From Ophiura sarsii (taxonomy: Eukaryota; Echinodermata; Ophiuroidea; Amphilepidida; Ophiuridae): a stretch of 64,000 nt of DNA. The notes under the pieces are model-generated. The model saw only the letters and a program-made list of their open reading frames with translations. It did no database searches and was not told where the DNA came from. The position numbers were made by a program, and so were the translations under genes. This document shows, one piece after another, positions 33,709-44,490 of this stretch. The stretch's first letter is position 1. Every line of letters begins with the position of its first letter. The stretch is taken from the NCBI GenBank assembly GCA_035610835.1, contig CM069455.1, forward strand, positions 48,878,868 to 48,942,867. Reading direction: 5' to 3'.

Positions 33709-33822
33709 GATCATCAAGTTTTGGGTGGCCTGTTTCTGTTTTTGTTTTGTTCGTTTTTATACTGTCATAGTTAGTAGTGTTAGTGAAGTGTAGCTTAGTT
33801 GGAGAGTTAATATCAATCTCAT

Positions 33823-34395
33823 AAATTATGAGATTAAATTCTACTAACCCAAACCATGAGTTCCTCTCTTTATTTGAGTACTGTGCATTATCAAATAGGT
33901 TGTTGCAGTTATGACGTCAGAGTGATGTCGATGAGCAATTATGAGATTAAACTCTACTACCCAAACCATGAGTTCCTCTCTTTATTTGAGTACTGTGCAT
34001 TATCAAATAGGTTGTTGCAGTTATGACGTAAGAGTGATGTCGATGAGCAATTATGAGATTAAACTCTACTATCCAACCCATGAGTTCCTCCTCTTTATTT
34101 GAGTACTGTGCATTATGAAATAGGTTGTTGCAATTATTACGTCAGAGTGATGTCGATGAGCAATTATGAGATTAAACTCTACTATCCTAAACCATGAGTT
34201 CCTCCTCTTTATTTGAGTACTGTGCATTATGAAATAGGTTGTTGCAGTTATGACGTCAGAGTGATGTCGATGAGCAATTATGAGATTAAACTCTAATATC
34301 CAACCCATCAGTTCCTTCTCTTTATTTGAGTAGGCCTACTGTGCATTATGAAATAGGTCGTTGCAGTTATGACGTCAGAGTGATGTCATAACGAC
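33823..34395. repeat. ~113-bp tandem repeat with CRE-like sites
   Basis: About five copies. gagcaattatgagattaaac recurs at 33933, 34045, 34158 and 34272, with a partial first copy. Each copy ends near tgacgtcagagtgatgtc. The CREB/ATF palindrome TGACGTCA is perfect at 33912, 34251 and 34370 and one base off in two others. The array ends ~20 bp from a TSP3 exon. Confidence 0.88.
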
Positions 34396-34414
34396 CTACT
34401 CATTGGGGCCTTAC

Positions 34415-34522
34415 CGTCACCATCCAAGTCATTTTCACACGCGTCACCTAGTTTGTTTCCGTTCATATCCTCTTGATCTGCATTACTTACTAACGGACAG
34501 TTATCGTCTTCGTCGAGCATGC
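34415..34522 (-). CDS. TSP3 exon, 108 bp, diverged
   Basis: Phase 1-1, acceptor gattgcag, donor gtaaggccc. Core D-E-D-D-N-C-P-L-V-S-N-A-D-Q, then D-M-N-G-N-K-L-G-D-A-C and D-L-D-G-D-G. Two Ca2+-loop Asp positions are Asn, so one site may bind weakly. The donor lies close to the 113-bp tandem array. Confidence 0.93.
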
Positions 34523-34738
34523 CTGCAATCAAAAATGAAAATGTTGTTGAAACTAATAATATAATTACATAAATCCTTTATACAATTGTCCCGTTATTAC
34601 GCTGGTGAAACGAAACCAGAATACACACACAGAACAAATGCAGCAGTTGGTGATATGTCAATATTCCAAAAAGGTTTCCTATTTGTTAAAGTTCTACCAT
34701 TTGTTTTAATTACTAGATATACAATATGATGTTCTCAC

Positions 34739-34864
34739 CATCATTATCGTCATCAGGATCGCACGCATTCCCCATTGTATCGTTGTCTGTATTGGTCTGA
34801 TCTGCATTTCTCACCAGTGGACAATTATCATGCTCATTCACTTCATTGCCTCCGGCTCCTCCCT
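34739..34864 (-). CDS. TSP3 exon, 126 bp, ancestral-type exon A with Gly-rich insert
   Basis: Phase 1-1. The sequence beyond its acceptor (aaaataaaggccat) matches the same position in every array unit, so this exon is homologous to array exon A and marks the C-terminal edge of the array. It has an extra Gly-rich start ([12 protein letters not shown]), then [11 protein letters not shown] and D-P-D-D-D-N-D-G. The D-x-D-G-x-G-D core is changed to N-T-D-N-D-T-M-G-N. Donor gtgagaac. Confidence 0.88.
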
Positions 34865-35273
34865 CTACTCCTCAAAATAAAGGCCATTTAATCTTATCTA
34901 CAAGGAATTACTTGGTAACACGAGTTTTAAACAATGACTGCTACTTACACGTTTATAATAACAACTAGAAATAGCAAAGTATGTCATAAAGTTGGTGATT
35001 CAAATACTAAAACAAGTTTCGATAAAGATATGACGTATACAACGAAATTTATTGACATATAATATTGATTCAGAGGTATAGACCTTCCGGAATATTATAG
35101 CTACTCTGAGTTTCAATGGCTAGTCTAACCAGAAACGGTTGTCAATACAGACATATATATTGACATATATGAACGACGTAATATCCTAGTACCCAATAAT
35201 AATATTTCATGAACTGTGTTATTTAAGAAATTACTAAAAATACGTATTAATATTTTTTTAAATATCATTATAC

Positions 35274-35336
35274 CATCATTATCAGTATCTTCTTGACATC
35301 CAGTGAAACCAAATTCGTCCAAACAGTTATGACAAC
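35274..35336 (-). CDS. Array unit 1, exon B
   Basis: Phase 1-1, donor gtataatg, acceptor aatcacag. Unique variant G-C-H-N-C-L-D-E-F-G-F-T-G-C. An extra Cys replaces the Ser found in all other copies, and Val and Asp positions also differ. Confidence 0.92.
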
Positions 35337-35844
35337 CTGTGATTGATAACAAATAAACACAACATCGATCAAATTATAATCTGCAATAAAGTAGTTCTGT
35401 GGTCTTAAATAGTGGCGGAATTTAGAAACCCGAACCCCACTTGAGAAAAGACGTGTATAATACGTTACGTTGCTCATGCCATTTCTGTAAAGATTCATTT
35501 ACTTGTGATTGAACTTGGTGCTTAACAGGATGTGTTTACTACCAACTAGGAGGGACGACTCGAAAGTAATTACAAACTGTGATACAAAAAAACCCAAATG
35601 GTTTCCTCAATCGTTAAACTTGAACTGTTCCCACGTTTAAAGTGACAACTTGAAATAGAACAGTGTATCATAACTCTGGTGAGTCAAATACTGACAGAAG
35701 ATTCGACAACGATATGACGTAGACAAATGAGATATATTGACAATGCTAACGATGTAACATCCAAATATCTAACAATACTATTTGATGAACAGTGCTATTT
35801 AAGAAATTACTTAAAGCCCGTATTAAAGTATAATATCTTCTTAC

Positions 35845-35952
35845 CGTCACCATCAATATCATTGTCACATGTATCACCTATGCCGTCCTCATCGAGGTCT
35901 TCTTGTCCTGCATTTGTATTCAGCGGGCAATTATCGGCATCATTAGCTGATC
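35845..35952 (-). CDS. Array unit 1, exon A
   Basis: Donor gtaagaag, acceptor ttttgatag. Differs from consensus by Ala in N-A-G-Q; keeps G-D-T-C. Confidence 0.94.
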
Positions 35953-36247
35953 CTATCAAAATGAAGACCATACATTCTTAGCTACAAGGAATCTCTTGGT
36001 AACGCGAGTTTTAAACAGTGACTGCTACTTACATGTTTATAATGGCAAATAGAAATAGCAAAGTATGTCATAACAGTGGTAAGTCAAGTACTAAAACAAG
36101 TTTCGATAAAGATATGACGTATAAAACGAAATATATTGACATGTGTGAACGACGTAACATCCAAGTACCCAACGATAATATTTTATTAACTGTGTTATTT
36201 GAGAAATTACTAAAAACACGTTTTAAAGTTTAAAAATATCATTATAC

Positions 36248-36310
36248 CATCATTATCAGTATCTTCTTGACATCCAGTGAAATCAAATTCGACTAAACAG
36301 TTATGAGAAC
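36248..36310 (-). CDS. Array unit 2, exon B
   Basis: Consensus sequence S-H-N-C-L-V-E-F-D-F-T-G-C. Confidence 0.94.
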
Positions 36311-36833
36311 CTGTGATTGATAAAAAAATAAACGCAACATCTATCAAAATCTAATCTGCAATATTCTATAAAGTAGTACAGTGGTCTTAAATTGTGGCGG
36401 AACTTAGAAACCCGAGCATCACTTGAGATAAGACGTGTATGATACGTTGAACTTGCTTATGCCATTTTTTGAAAGATAATTTTAATTGTGATTTAACTTG
36501 ATGCTTATCATTATGTGTTTACTACCCGCTTGGAGAGGACGACTCGAAAGTAATAAAAAACTATGATACCGAATGGTTTCCTCAATCGACGATTGAAAAA
36601 GTTAAACTTGAATTTCTTCCATGTTTAGAGTGACAACTTGAAATAGAATAGTGTATCATAACTCTGGTGAGTTAAATACTGACAGAAGTTTCGACAACGA
36701 TATCACGTATACACATGAAATATATTGACAATGCAAACGACGTAACATCCAAATATCTAACAATACTATTTGATGAACAGTGCTATTTAATAAATTACTT
36801 AAAAGCCCGTATTAAAGTATAACATCATCTTAC

Positions 36834-36941
36834 CGTCACCATCAATATCATTGTCACATTTATCACATATGCCATCCTCATCGAGGTCTTCTTGTCCTAC
36901 ATTTGTATTCAGCGGGCAATTATCGGCATCATTAGCTGATC
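36834..36941 (-). CDS. Array unit 2, exon A
   Basis: Gly is replaced by Cys in I-C-D-K-C, adding an odd cysteine inside the Ca2+ loop; Thr is replaced by Lys. Confidence 0.92.
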
Positions 36942-37239
36942 CTATCAAAATAAAGGCTATACATTCTTAGCTACAGGGAATCTCTTGGTAACGCGAGTTT
37001 TAAACAGTGACTGCTACTTACATGTTTATAATGGCAAATAGAAATAGCAAAGTATGTCATAACAGTGGTAAGAAAAATACTAAAAACAAGTTTCGAAAAA
37101 GATATGACGTATAAAACGAAATATATTGACGTATGTGAACGACGTAACATCCAAGTACCCAACGATAATATTTTATTAACTGTGTTATTTGAGAAATTAC
37201 TAAAAATACATATTAAAGTTTAAAAAAATATCATTATAC

Positions 37240-37302
37240 CATCATTATCAGTATCTTCTTGACATCCAGTGAAATCAAATTCGACTAAACAGTTATGAGA
37301 AC
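37240..37302 (-). CDS. Array unit 3, exon B
   Basis: Consensus exon B. Confidence 0.94.
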
Positions 37303-37825
37303 CTGTGATTGATAAACAGATACACGCAACATCTATCAAATTCTAATATGCATTAATCTATAAAGTAGTACAGTGGTCTTAAACTGGGGCGGACTTAAGA
37401 AACCCGAGCATCACTTGAGATAAGACGTATAATACGTTGAACTTGCTTATGCCATTTTTTGAAACGTTCATTTAATTGTGATTTAACTTGATTTTTAACA
37501 TTATGTACCACCCGCTTGGAGGGACGACTCGAAAGTAATTACAAACTATTATACAAAACATACCAAATGGTTTCCTCAATCGACGATTGAAAAGTTAAAG
37601 TTGAACTTCTCCCATGTTTAGAGTGACAACTTGAAATAGAATAGTGTATCATAACTCTGGTGAGTCAAATACTGACTGAAGTTTCGACAACGATATGACG
37701 TATACACATGAGATATATTGACAATGCAAACGACGTAGCATCCAAAAATCTAACAATACTATTTGATGAACAGTGATATTTAAGAAATTACTTAAAGCCC
37801 GTATTAAAGTATAATATCATCTTAC

Positions 37826-37933
37826 CGTCACCATCAATATCATTGTCACATTTATCACCTATGCCATCCTCATCGAGGTCGTCTTGTCCTACATTTGTAT
37901 TCAGCGGGCAATTATCGGCATCATTAGCTGATC
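37826..37933 (-). CDS. Array unit 3, exon A
   Basis: Variants G-D-K-C and G-Q-D-D (Glu to Asp). Confidence 0.94.
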
Positions 37934-38229
37934 CTATCAAAATAAAGGCCATACATTCTTAGCTACAAGGAATCTCTTGGTAACGCGAGTTATAAACAGT
38001 GACTGCTACTTATATGTTTATAATGGCAAATAGAAATAGCAAAGTATGTCATAACAGTGGTAAGTCAAATACTAAAACAAGTTTCGATAAAGATATGACG
38101 TATAAAACGAAATATATTGACATATGTGAACGACGTAACATCCAAGTACCCAACGATAATATTTTATTAACTGTGTTATTTGAGAAATTACTAAAAATAC
38201 GTATTAAAGTTTTAACAATATCATTATAC

Positions 38230-38292
38230 CATCATTATCAGTATCTTCGTGACATCCAGTGAAATCAAATTCGACTAAACAGTTATGAGAAC
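38230..38292 (-). CDS. Array unit 4, exon B
   Basis: Gln to His in T-G-C-H-E-D. Confidence 0.94.
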
Positions 38293-38830
38293 CTGTGATT
38301 GATAAAAAATAAACGCAACATCTATCAAATTCTAATCTGCAATATTCTTTAAAGTAGTACAGTGGTCTTAAATTTTGGCGGACTTTAGAAACCCGAGCAT
38401 CACTTGAGATAAGACATGTATAATACGTTGAATTTGCTTGTGCCATTTTTTGAAAGATTCATTTAATTGTGATTTAACTTGATTTTTAACATTATGTGTT
38501 TAGTACCCGCTTGGAGGGACGACTCGAAAGTAATCACAAACTATGATACAAAACATACCAAATGGTTTCCTCAATCGACGATTGAAAAAGTTAAACTTGA
38601 ATTTCTCCCATGTCTTGAGTGACAACTTGAAATAGAATAGTGTATCATAACTCTGGTGAGTCAAATACTGAGAGAAGTTTCGACAAAGATATGACGTATA
38701 CACATGAGATATATTGACAATGCAAACGACGTAGCATCCAAAACAAAAATCTTACAATACTATTTGATGAACAGTGCTATTTAAGAAATTATATATTTAA
38801 AGCCCGTATTAAAGTATAATATCTTCTTAC

Positions 38831-38938
38831 CGTCACCATCAATATCATTGTCACATGTATCACCTATGCCGTCCTCATCGAGGTCTTTTTGTCCTACATT
38901 TGTATTCAGCGGGCAATTATCGGCATCATTAGCTGATC
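38831..38938 (-). CDS. Array unit 4, exon A
   Basis: G-D-T-C retained; Glu to Lys in G-Q-K-D. Confidence 0.94.
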
Positions 38939-39234
38939 CTATCAAAATAAAGGCCATACATTCTTAGCTACAAGGAATAACTTGGTAACGCGAGTTTTAA
39001 ACAGTGACTGCTACTTACATGTTTATAATGGCAAATAGAAATAGCAAAGTATGTCATAACAGTGGTAAGTCAAATACTAAAACAAGTTTCGATAAAGATA
39101 TGACGTATAAAACGAAATATATTGACATATGTGAACGACGTAACATCCAAGTACCCAACGATAATATTTTATTAACTGTGTTATTTGAGAAATTACTAAA
39201 AATACGTATTAAAGTTTAAAAAATATCATTATAC

Positions 39235-39297
39235 CATCATTATCAGTATCTTCTTGACATCCAGTGAAATCAAATTCGACTAAACAGTTATGAGAAC
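39235..39297 (-). CDS. Array unit 5, exon B
   Basis: Consensus exon B. The intron that separates it from its exon A now holds the 3.2-kb LTR element. Confidence 0.94.
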
Positions 39298-39781
39298 CTG
39301 TGATTGATAAAATATAAACGCAACATCTATCAAATTCTAATCTGCAATATTCTATAAAGTTGTACAGTGGTCTTACATTTTGGCGGACTTTAGATAAGAC
39401 GTGTATAATACGTTGAACTTGCTTGTGCCATTTTTTGAAAGATTCATTTAATTGTGATTTAACTTGATTTTTAACATTATGTTTAGTACGCGCTTGGAGG
39501 GACGACTCGAAAGTAATTACAAACTATGATACAAAACATACCAAATGGTTTCCTCAATCGACGATTGAAAAAGTTAAACTTGAATTTCTCCCATGTTTTG
39601 AGTGACAACTTGAAATAGAATAGTGTATCATAACTCTGGTGAGTCAAATACTGACAGAAGTTTCGACAACGATATGACGTATACACATGAGATATATTGA
39701 CAATGCAAACGACGTAGCCTCCAAAAATCTAACAATACTATTTGATGAACAGTGCTATTTAAGAAATTACTTAAAGCCCGT

Positions 39782-40493
39782 TGTCAGGGTCCAAGGCTAT
39801 AATACGCAACACTATACGTAATGCGACAATACGCAACGCTATACGCAATGCGACAATACGCGGGCGTCGTGGCGACGGAACCACGCGGGAGAAAGCAAAA
39901 CAAAACAAACAGAAAAGGCAGAAGATAGGACGCTGGAAAACGGGACGGAAGGGCGGATGTCCTGAAGGCCAGGAAGGCCAGGCCGGAAAACTCAAAAGAA
40001 AGATACGGCTCTGCGTGAATCTTCTGGTATCTTTGGCTAGACTATAATAGCTCATCCCTGTTGGATGAGGTCGGAGAACGTAGAAAGATACGGCACTGCG
40101 AGGATCTGCGGTTGTCTATGGCAGGACGATAATTATAAGTCTAGCTCATTCCTGTTTAAAATGAGATTGGAGAACATAAAGATACGACACTACGAACTTC
40201 TCTAGTCTATGGCCAGTACGGAACTTTACTGCTGAAGAACTGACTTCGGTATTTTGCCGCCGATAGTGAAGACCTTCAATAAGACTCGAGCCCGCGACAA
40301 CTGATCTTCTGGTGGAACATTTTATACGATAAGTGCACTTAGTCAACCAAATCAGTAATCACTGAGCGCGTGAAATGTGTTGCGTTGTTTATTCATGATT
40401 TATGTTTTATTTATATTAAATTGTTGTTTACAAAGTCTGGGTATTACAGTGAATTGTTTAATTATAAAGTCCGAGCTAACTCGGGTCGTGACA
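39782..40493 (+). repeat. 5' LTR (712 bp)
   Basis: Starts tgtcagggtcc and ends gggtcgtgaca. It differs from the 3' LTR by roughly nine substitutions counted by eye and by one 107-bp block (around 40195-40310) present only here. Short direct repeats built on aatacgcaac(a/g)ctatacg lie near its start. Confidence 0.93.
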
Positions 40494-40495
40494 AT

Positions 40496-40512
40496 TGGGG
40501 GCTCGTCCGGGA
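40496..40512 (+). other. Primer binding site, tRNA-Pro type
   Basis: tggggg-ctcgtccggga starts two bases after the 5' LTR. It matches 17 of 18 bases of the known tRNA-Pro primer site used by many retroelements. Confidence 0.85.
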
Positions 40513-40571
40513 AATCTCTTTATTTGGAAGAGATTATTTTTTTGCAGTGAAATATATTTGTATTATTAATT

Positions 40572-40805
40572 TTGGTTGAAATATTTGGAACGATGAGATC
40601 AGTTGAGCATTTGGTGGAATTGGATAAAGCTATCGAGGCGGCTAGGTTCGAATTAGCCAATATTAAGCGTCAACTTAAAATATCGGAATGCATTATTACA
40701 ACGCCGAGTTTTGACGATAATCTTGATGATATTGTGGCATACCTGATTAGATTTGAACGCCTAGCGCAGTATCGCAGCCACAAGAAGCGTATTTGCCAAA
40801 ACTAG
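40572..40805 (+). CDS. gag-like N-terminal fragment
   Basis: A 77-codon frame with a predicted helical start and a Y-L-I-R-F-E-R-L-A motif typical of gypsy-type capsid. Similarity to capsid continues in another frame after about 40790, so the gag frame is broken by a small indel or depends on frameshifting. Confidence 0.65.
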   Translation: MVEIFGTMRSVEHLVELDKAIEAARFELANIKRQLKISECIITTPSFDDNLDDIVAYLIRFERLAQYRSHKKRICQN

Positions 40806-42112
40806 TGGAATGTCTAAACGGTGAGGCTTTTGATATTTATGCTCAGTTGAATACTGACGAGAAAGCAAGTTATTCTGCGCTGAAAATTGCGTTGTGTGAA
40901 AGATTTCGGGTAGACAGAAATAATGTCGGCAAACAGCGGCCGAATAAAAGAAGGCCAGGGAAATGTGGAAAGCGCTCCACAACAAACGCAGGGGTTTTCG
41001 TGAATACAAGTCGTGCTGATTTCAATGTTGATACAAGAGAAATTGTGGTGAATAGTAAGGCAAATGTCAGGAATTGTTATAGAATGACGAAAGGTCGGGA
41101 AGCTAATAAAAAGCTGATGGATGATGATAGGTATGTTACTTTATGTAATGGGTTTAAGGTACAGATTGTACATGAAGAAGATCCTAAAACCGGGAGATTT
41201 GATGGTAAGGATGTTGTTGATGTTGTTAATAAAGAATATTTGGGTAGTGATTTATCAGAGAGTATGTGTTCGGAAAAGGTTGGGAGTGAAAATGTTGCCA
41301 TGGATATGCAGGTGACTGTGAAAAGTCGGGAACGGTTGGTTAATGGGACAATTGGAGAGTCACAGGTAAATGTATTGGAGGAAATGACTGGTTTGAATGA
41401 CTTGGGAATAATATATGGTGATGTTGATGCAAGTGGGAAACAGCATGATGTGGATGTCAAGGTGCATGTTCCAGAGTCACAGTTGGATAGTGTCATGGGG
41501 TGTCATGATGTGGCTGGGCAGGAATCTGGAAATGCGCAGAAATCCGTGGTTGCTTTTAGTCATATTTCCGTGAAAGGGAAGACTGAAAGTCAAATAAACC
41601 AAGTAGGGATTCTGGAAGATCATGTGGATTCTGGGAATGTAAGTACGAAGTTTCATGGTTCTGAAATAGGTGTAAAGATTGACAGAGATGAAATGTCTTA
41701 TGTGGTGGCAGAGACTGTCGAAGAAAGCGAAACGATTAGAAACGCTTTGTGTGGAATTCCAGTGGTGAAATGTCTGGGTAATAAAGTTGTGAGGGACGGT
41801 TGCGTGAGGACTGGATATGGTTTGGAAAGGGCGGTGGTAAATGTAGTTCATTGGATAGGTAGTCAGATACTAGAGGAGAAGAAACCTTCAGGACTTGATA
41901 GGTCACAGATAAGAGTGGGTAAAAGGTTGAAATCTGTCATTGTTACAGAGGTCAGGGTTGTCAGGCGAGTCGAGTTAAAGTCCAAATTAAGGCGTTGGGC
42001 TCAATGGAATAGAAGGAAAGGAGACAAGTATTCGGGCGCGTATCCGGTGCGATTAGGATTTGGCGCGCGCATGCCATGCGACTGGAGGCGCAGAAAAAAA
42101 GATTGTAAATAA
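40793..42112 (+). CDS. Long internal ORF, gag-like start then unrecognised
   Basis: 439 codons. Residues ~1-45 continue the gag capsid (L-N-G-E-A-F-D-I-Y, then C-E-R-F-R-V-D). Next comes a basic stretch (R-P-N-K-R-R-P-G-K-C-G-K-R). Residues ~70-370 are acidic, Val/Asp-rich and match no family I know. The last ~60 residues are very basic (R-R-W-A-Q-W-N-R-R-K-G, ending R-R-R-K-K-D). No aspartic protease triad, RT aspartates or integrase motif seen. An intact frame this long suggests recent constraint or recent origin. Confidence 0.6.
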   Translation: MPKLVECLNGEAFDIYAQLNTDEKASYSALKIALCERFRVDRNNVGKQRPNKRRPGKCGKRSTTNAGVFVNTSRADFNVDTREIVVNSKANVRNCYRMTKGREANKKLMDDDRYVTLCNGFKVQIVHEEDPKTGRFDGKDVVDVVNKEYLGSDLSESMCSEKVGSENVAMDMQVTVKSRERLVNGTIGESQVNVLEEMTGLNDLGIIYGDVDASGKQHDVDVKVHVPESQLDSVMGCHDVAGQESGNAQKSVVAFSHISVKGKTESQINQVGILEDHVDSGNVSTKFHGSEIGVKIDRDEMSYVVAETVEESETIRNALCGIPVVKCLGNKVVRDGCVRTGYGLERAVVNVVHWIGSQILEEKKPSGLDRSQIRVGKRLKSVIVTEVRVVRRVELKSKLRRWAQWNRRKGDKYSGAYPVRLGFGARMPCDWRRRKKDCK

Positions 42113-42380
42113 TTTCATGGGTGATTAGTAAATGCCAAGCAAGGCGAAATAAATTGATATTCTAACCACCAAATGCTATGGGATCTCAATTGAAATTAAA
42201 ATACATTCCATTTAGATTATGAACTCTATAATATTTTAAAACACGAGGGTTTCGATAACGAGGTTGTAATGATTATCGATTGACGCAATATTTTAGTTCA
42301 GTGAGATATTATTTTGTATATTTATGACGAATAAAATACGCTTAGGATAGACAAATGCTATCTTAAAAATAGCATTCGCC

Positions 42381-42395
42381 AAAAGAGGGGGGTAG
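42381..42395 (+). other. Polypurine tract
   Basis: aaaagaggggggtag ends exactly at the first base of the 3' LTR, the expected plus-strand priming site. Confidence 0.85.
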
Positions 42396-43000
42396 TGTCA
42401 GGGTCCAAGGCTATAATACGCAACACTATACGTAATGCAACAATACGCAACACTATACGCAATGCGACAATACGCGGGCGTCGTGGCGACGGAACCACGC
42501 GGGAGAAAGCAAAACAAAACAAACAGAAAAGGCAGAAGATAGGACGCTGGAAAACGGGACGGAAGGGCGGATGCCCTGAAGGCCAGGAAGGCCAGGCCGG
42601 AAAACTCAAAAGAAAGATACGGCTCTGCGTGAATCTTCTGGTATCTTTGGCTAGACTATAATAGCTCATCCCTGTTGGATGTGGTCGGAGAACGTAGAAA
42701 GCTACGGCACTGCGAGGATCTGCGGTTGTCTATGGCAGGACGATAATTATAAGTCTAGCTCATTACTGTTTAAAATGAGATTGGAGAACATAAAGATACG
42801 ACACTACGAACTTCTGTAGTGGAACATTTTATACGATAAGTGCACTTAGTCAACCAAATCAGTGATCACTGAGCGCGTGAAATGTGTTGCGTTGTTTATT
42901 CATGATTTATGTTTTATTTATATTAAATTGTTGTTTAAAAAGTCTGGGTATTACAGTGAATTGTTTAATTATAAAGTCCGAGCTAACTCGGGTCGTGACA
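42396..43000 (+). repeat. 3' LTR (605 bp)
   Basis: tgtcaggg...gtgaca. Lacks the 107-bp block of the 5' LTR; the junction reads acttctgtagtggaacat. Its outer end is 28 bp from the splice donor of the neighbouring TSP3 exon A. Confidence 0.93.
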
Positions 43001-43028
43001 CCCGTATTAAAGTATAATATCTTCTTAC

Positions 43029-43136
43029 CGTCACCATCAATATCATTGTCACATGTATCACCTATGCCGTCCTCATCGAGGTCTTCTTGTCCTACATTTG
43101 TATTCAGCGGGCAATTATCGGCATCATTAGCTGATC
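43029..43136 (-). CDS. Array unit 5, exon A
   Basis: Consensus with G-D-T-C and G-Q-E-D; last unit on this side with Ser before A-N-D-A-D-N-C. The LTR element lies in its downstream intron, 28 bp past the donor. Confidence 0.94.
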
Positions 43137-43433
43137 CTATCAAAATAAAGGCCATACATTCTTAGCTACAAGGAATCTCTTGGTAACGCGAGTTTTAAAC
43201 AGTGACTGCTACTTACATGTTTATAATGGCAAATAGAAATAGCAAAGTATGTCATAACAGTGGTAAGTCAAATACTAAAACAAGTTTCGATAAATATATG
43301 ACGTATAAAACGAAATATATTGACATATGTGAACGACGTAACATCCAAGTACCCAACAATAATATTTTATTAACTGTGTTATTTGAGAAATTACTAAAAA
43401 TACGTATTAAAGTTTAAAAAAATATCATTATAC

Positions 43434-43496
43434 CATCATTATCAGTATCTTCTTGACATCCAGTGAAATCAAATTCGACTAAACAGTTATGAGAAC
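43434..43496 (-). CDS. Array unit 6, exon B
   Basis: Consensus exon B. Confidence 0.95.
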
Positions 43497-44022
43497 CTGT
43501 GATTGATAAAAAATAAACGCAACATCTATCAAATTCTAATCTGCAATATTCTATAAAGTAGTACAGTGGTCTTACATTTTGGCGGACTTTAGAAACCCGA
43601 GCATCACTTGAGATAAGACGTGTATAATACGTTGAACTTGCTTATGCCATTTTTGAAAGATTCATTTAATTGTGATTTAACTTGATGCTTAACATTATGT
43701 GTTTACTACCCGCTTGGAGGGACGACTCGAAAGTAATTAAATATGATACAAAACATACCAAATGGCTTCCTCAATCGACGATTGAAAAAGTTAAACTTGA
43801 ATTTCTCCCATGTTTAGAGTGACAACTTGAAATAGAATAGTGTATCATAACTCTGGTGAGTCAAATACTGACAGAAGTTTCGAAAACGATATCACGTATA
43901 CACATGAGATATATTGACAATGCAAACGACGTAGCATCCAAATATCTAACAATACTATTTGATGAACAGTGCTATTTAAGAAATTACTTAAAAGCCCGTA
44001 TTAAATAATAATATCATCTTAC

Positions 44023-44130
44023 CGTCACCATCAATATCATTGTCACATTGATCACCTATGCCATCCTCATCGAGGTCTTCTTGTCCTACATTTGTATTCA
44101 GCGGGCAATTATCGGCATCATTAGCTAATC
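44023..44130 (-). CDS. Array unit 6, exon A
   Basis: First unit with Leu for Ser before A-N-D-A-D-N-C and G-D-Q-C for G-D-T-C. Both changes persist through the rest of the array. Confidence 0.95.
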
Positions 44131-44427
44131 CTATCAAAATAAAGGCCATACATTCTTAGCTACAAGGAATCTCTTGGTAACGCGAGTTTTAAACAGTGAC
44201 TGCTACTTACGTGTTTATAATGGCAAATAGAAATAGCGAAGTATGTCATAACAGTGGTAAGTCAAATACTAAAACAAGTTTCGATAAAGATATGACGTAT
44301 AAAACGAAATATATTGACATATGTATACGACGTAACATCCAAGTACCCAACGATAATATTTTATTAACTGTGTTATTTGAGAAATTACTAAAAATACGTA
44401 TTAAAGTTTTTAAAAATATCATTATAC

Positions 44428-44490
44428 CATCATTATCAGTATCTTCTTGACATCCAGTGAAATCAAATTCGACTAAACAGTTATGAGAAC
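44428..44490 (-). CDS. Array unit 7, exon B
   Basis: Consensus exon B. Confidence 0.95.

Larger units (their letters stand above)
39782..43000 (+). mobile_element. Non-autonomous Ty3/gypsy-like LTR retrotransposon
   Basis: A complete 3,219-bp insertion with CCCGT target duplication (39777-39781 and 43001-43005), TG...CA LTRs, a tRNA-Pro type primer site and a polypurine tract. The interior has a gag-like start and one long frame, but no protease, reverse transcriptase, RNase H or integrase that I can recognise. It lies antisense to the TSP3 gene in a single array unit, so it is younger than the local duplication. Confidence 0.93.

Noticed and set aside
39771..42669. Frames of ~88-103 residues on both strands within the two LTRs
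   Set aside because: They are duplicated because the LTRs are repeats. No gag or pol similarity, and they span LTR promoter and flanking sequence.
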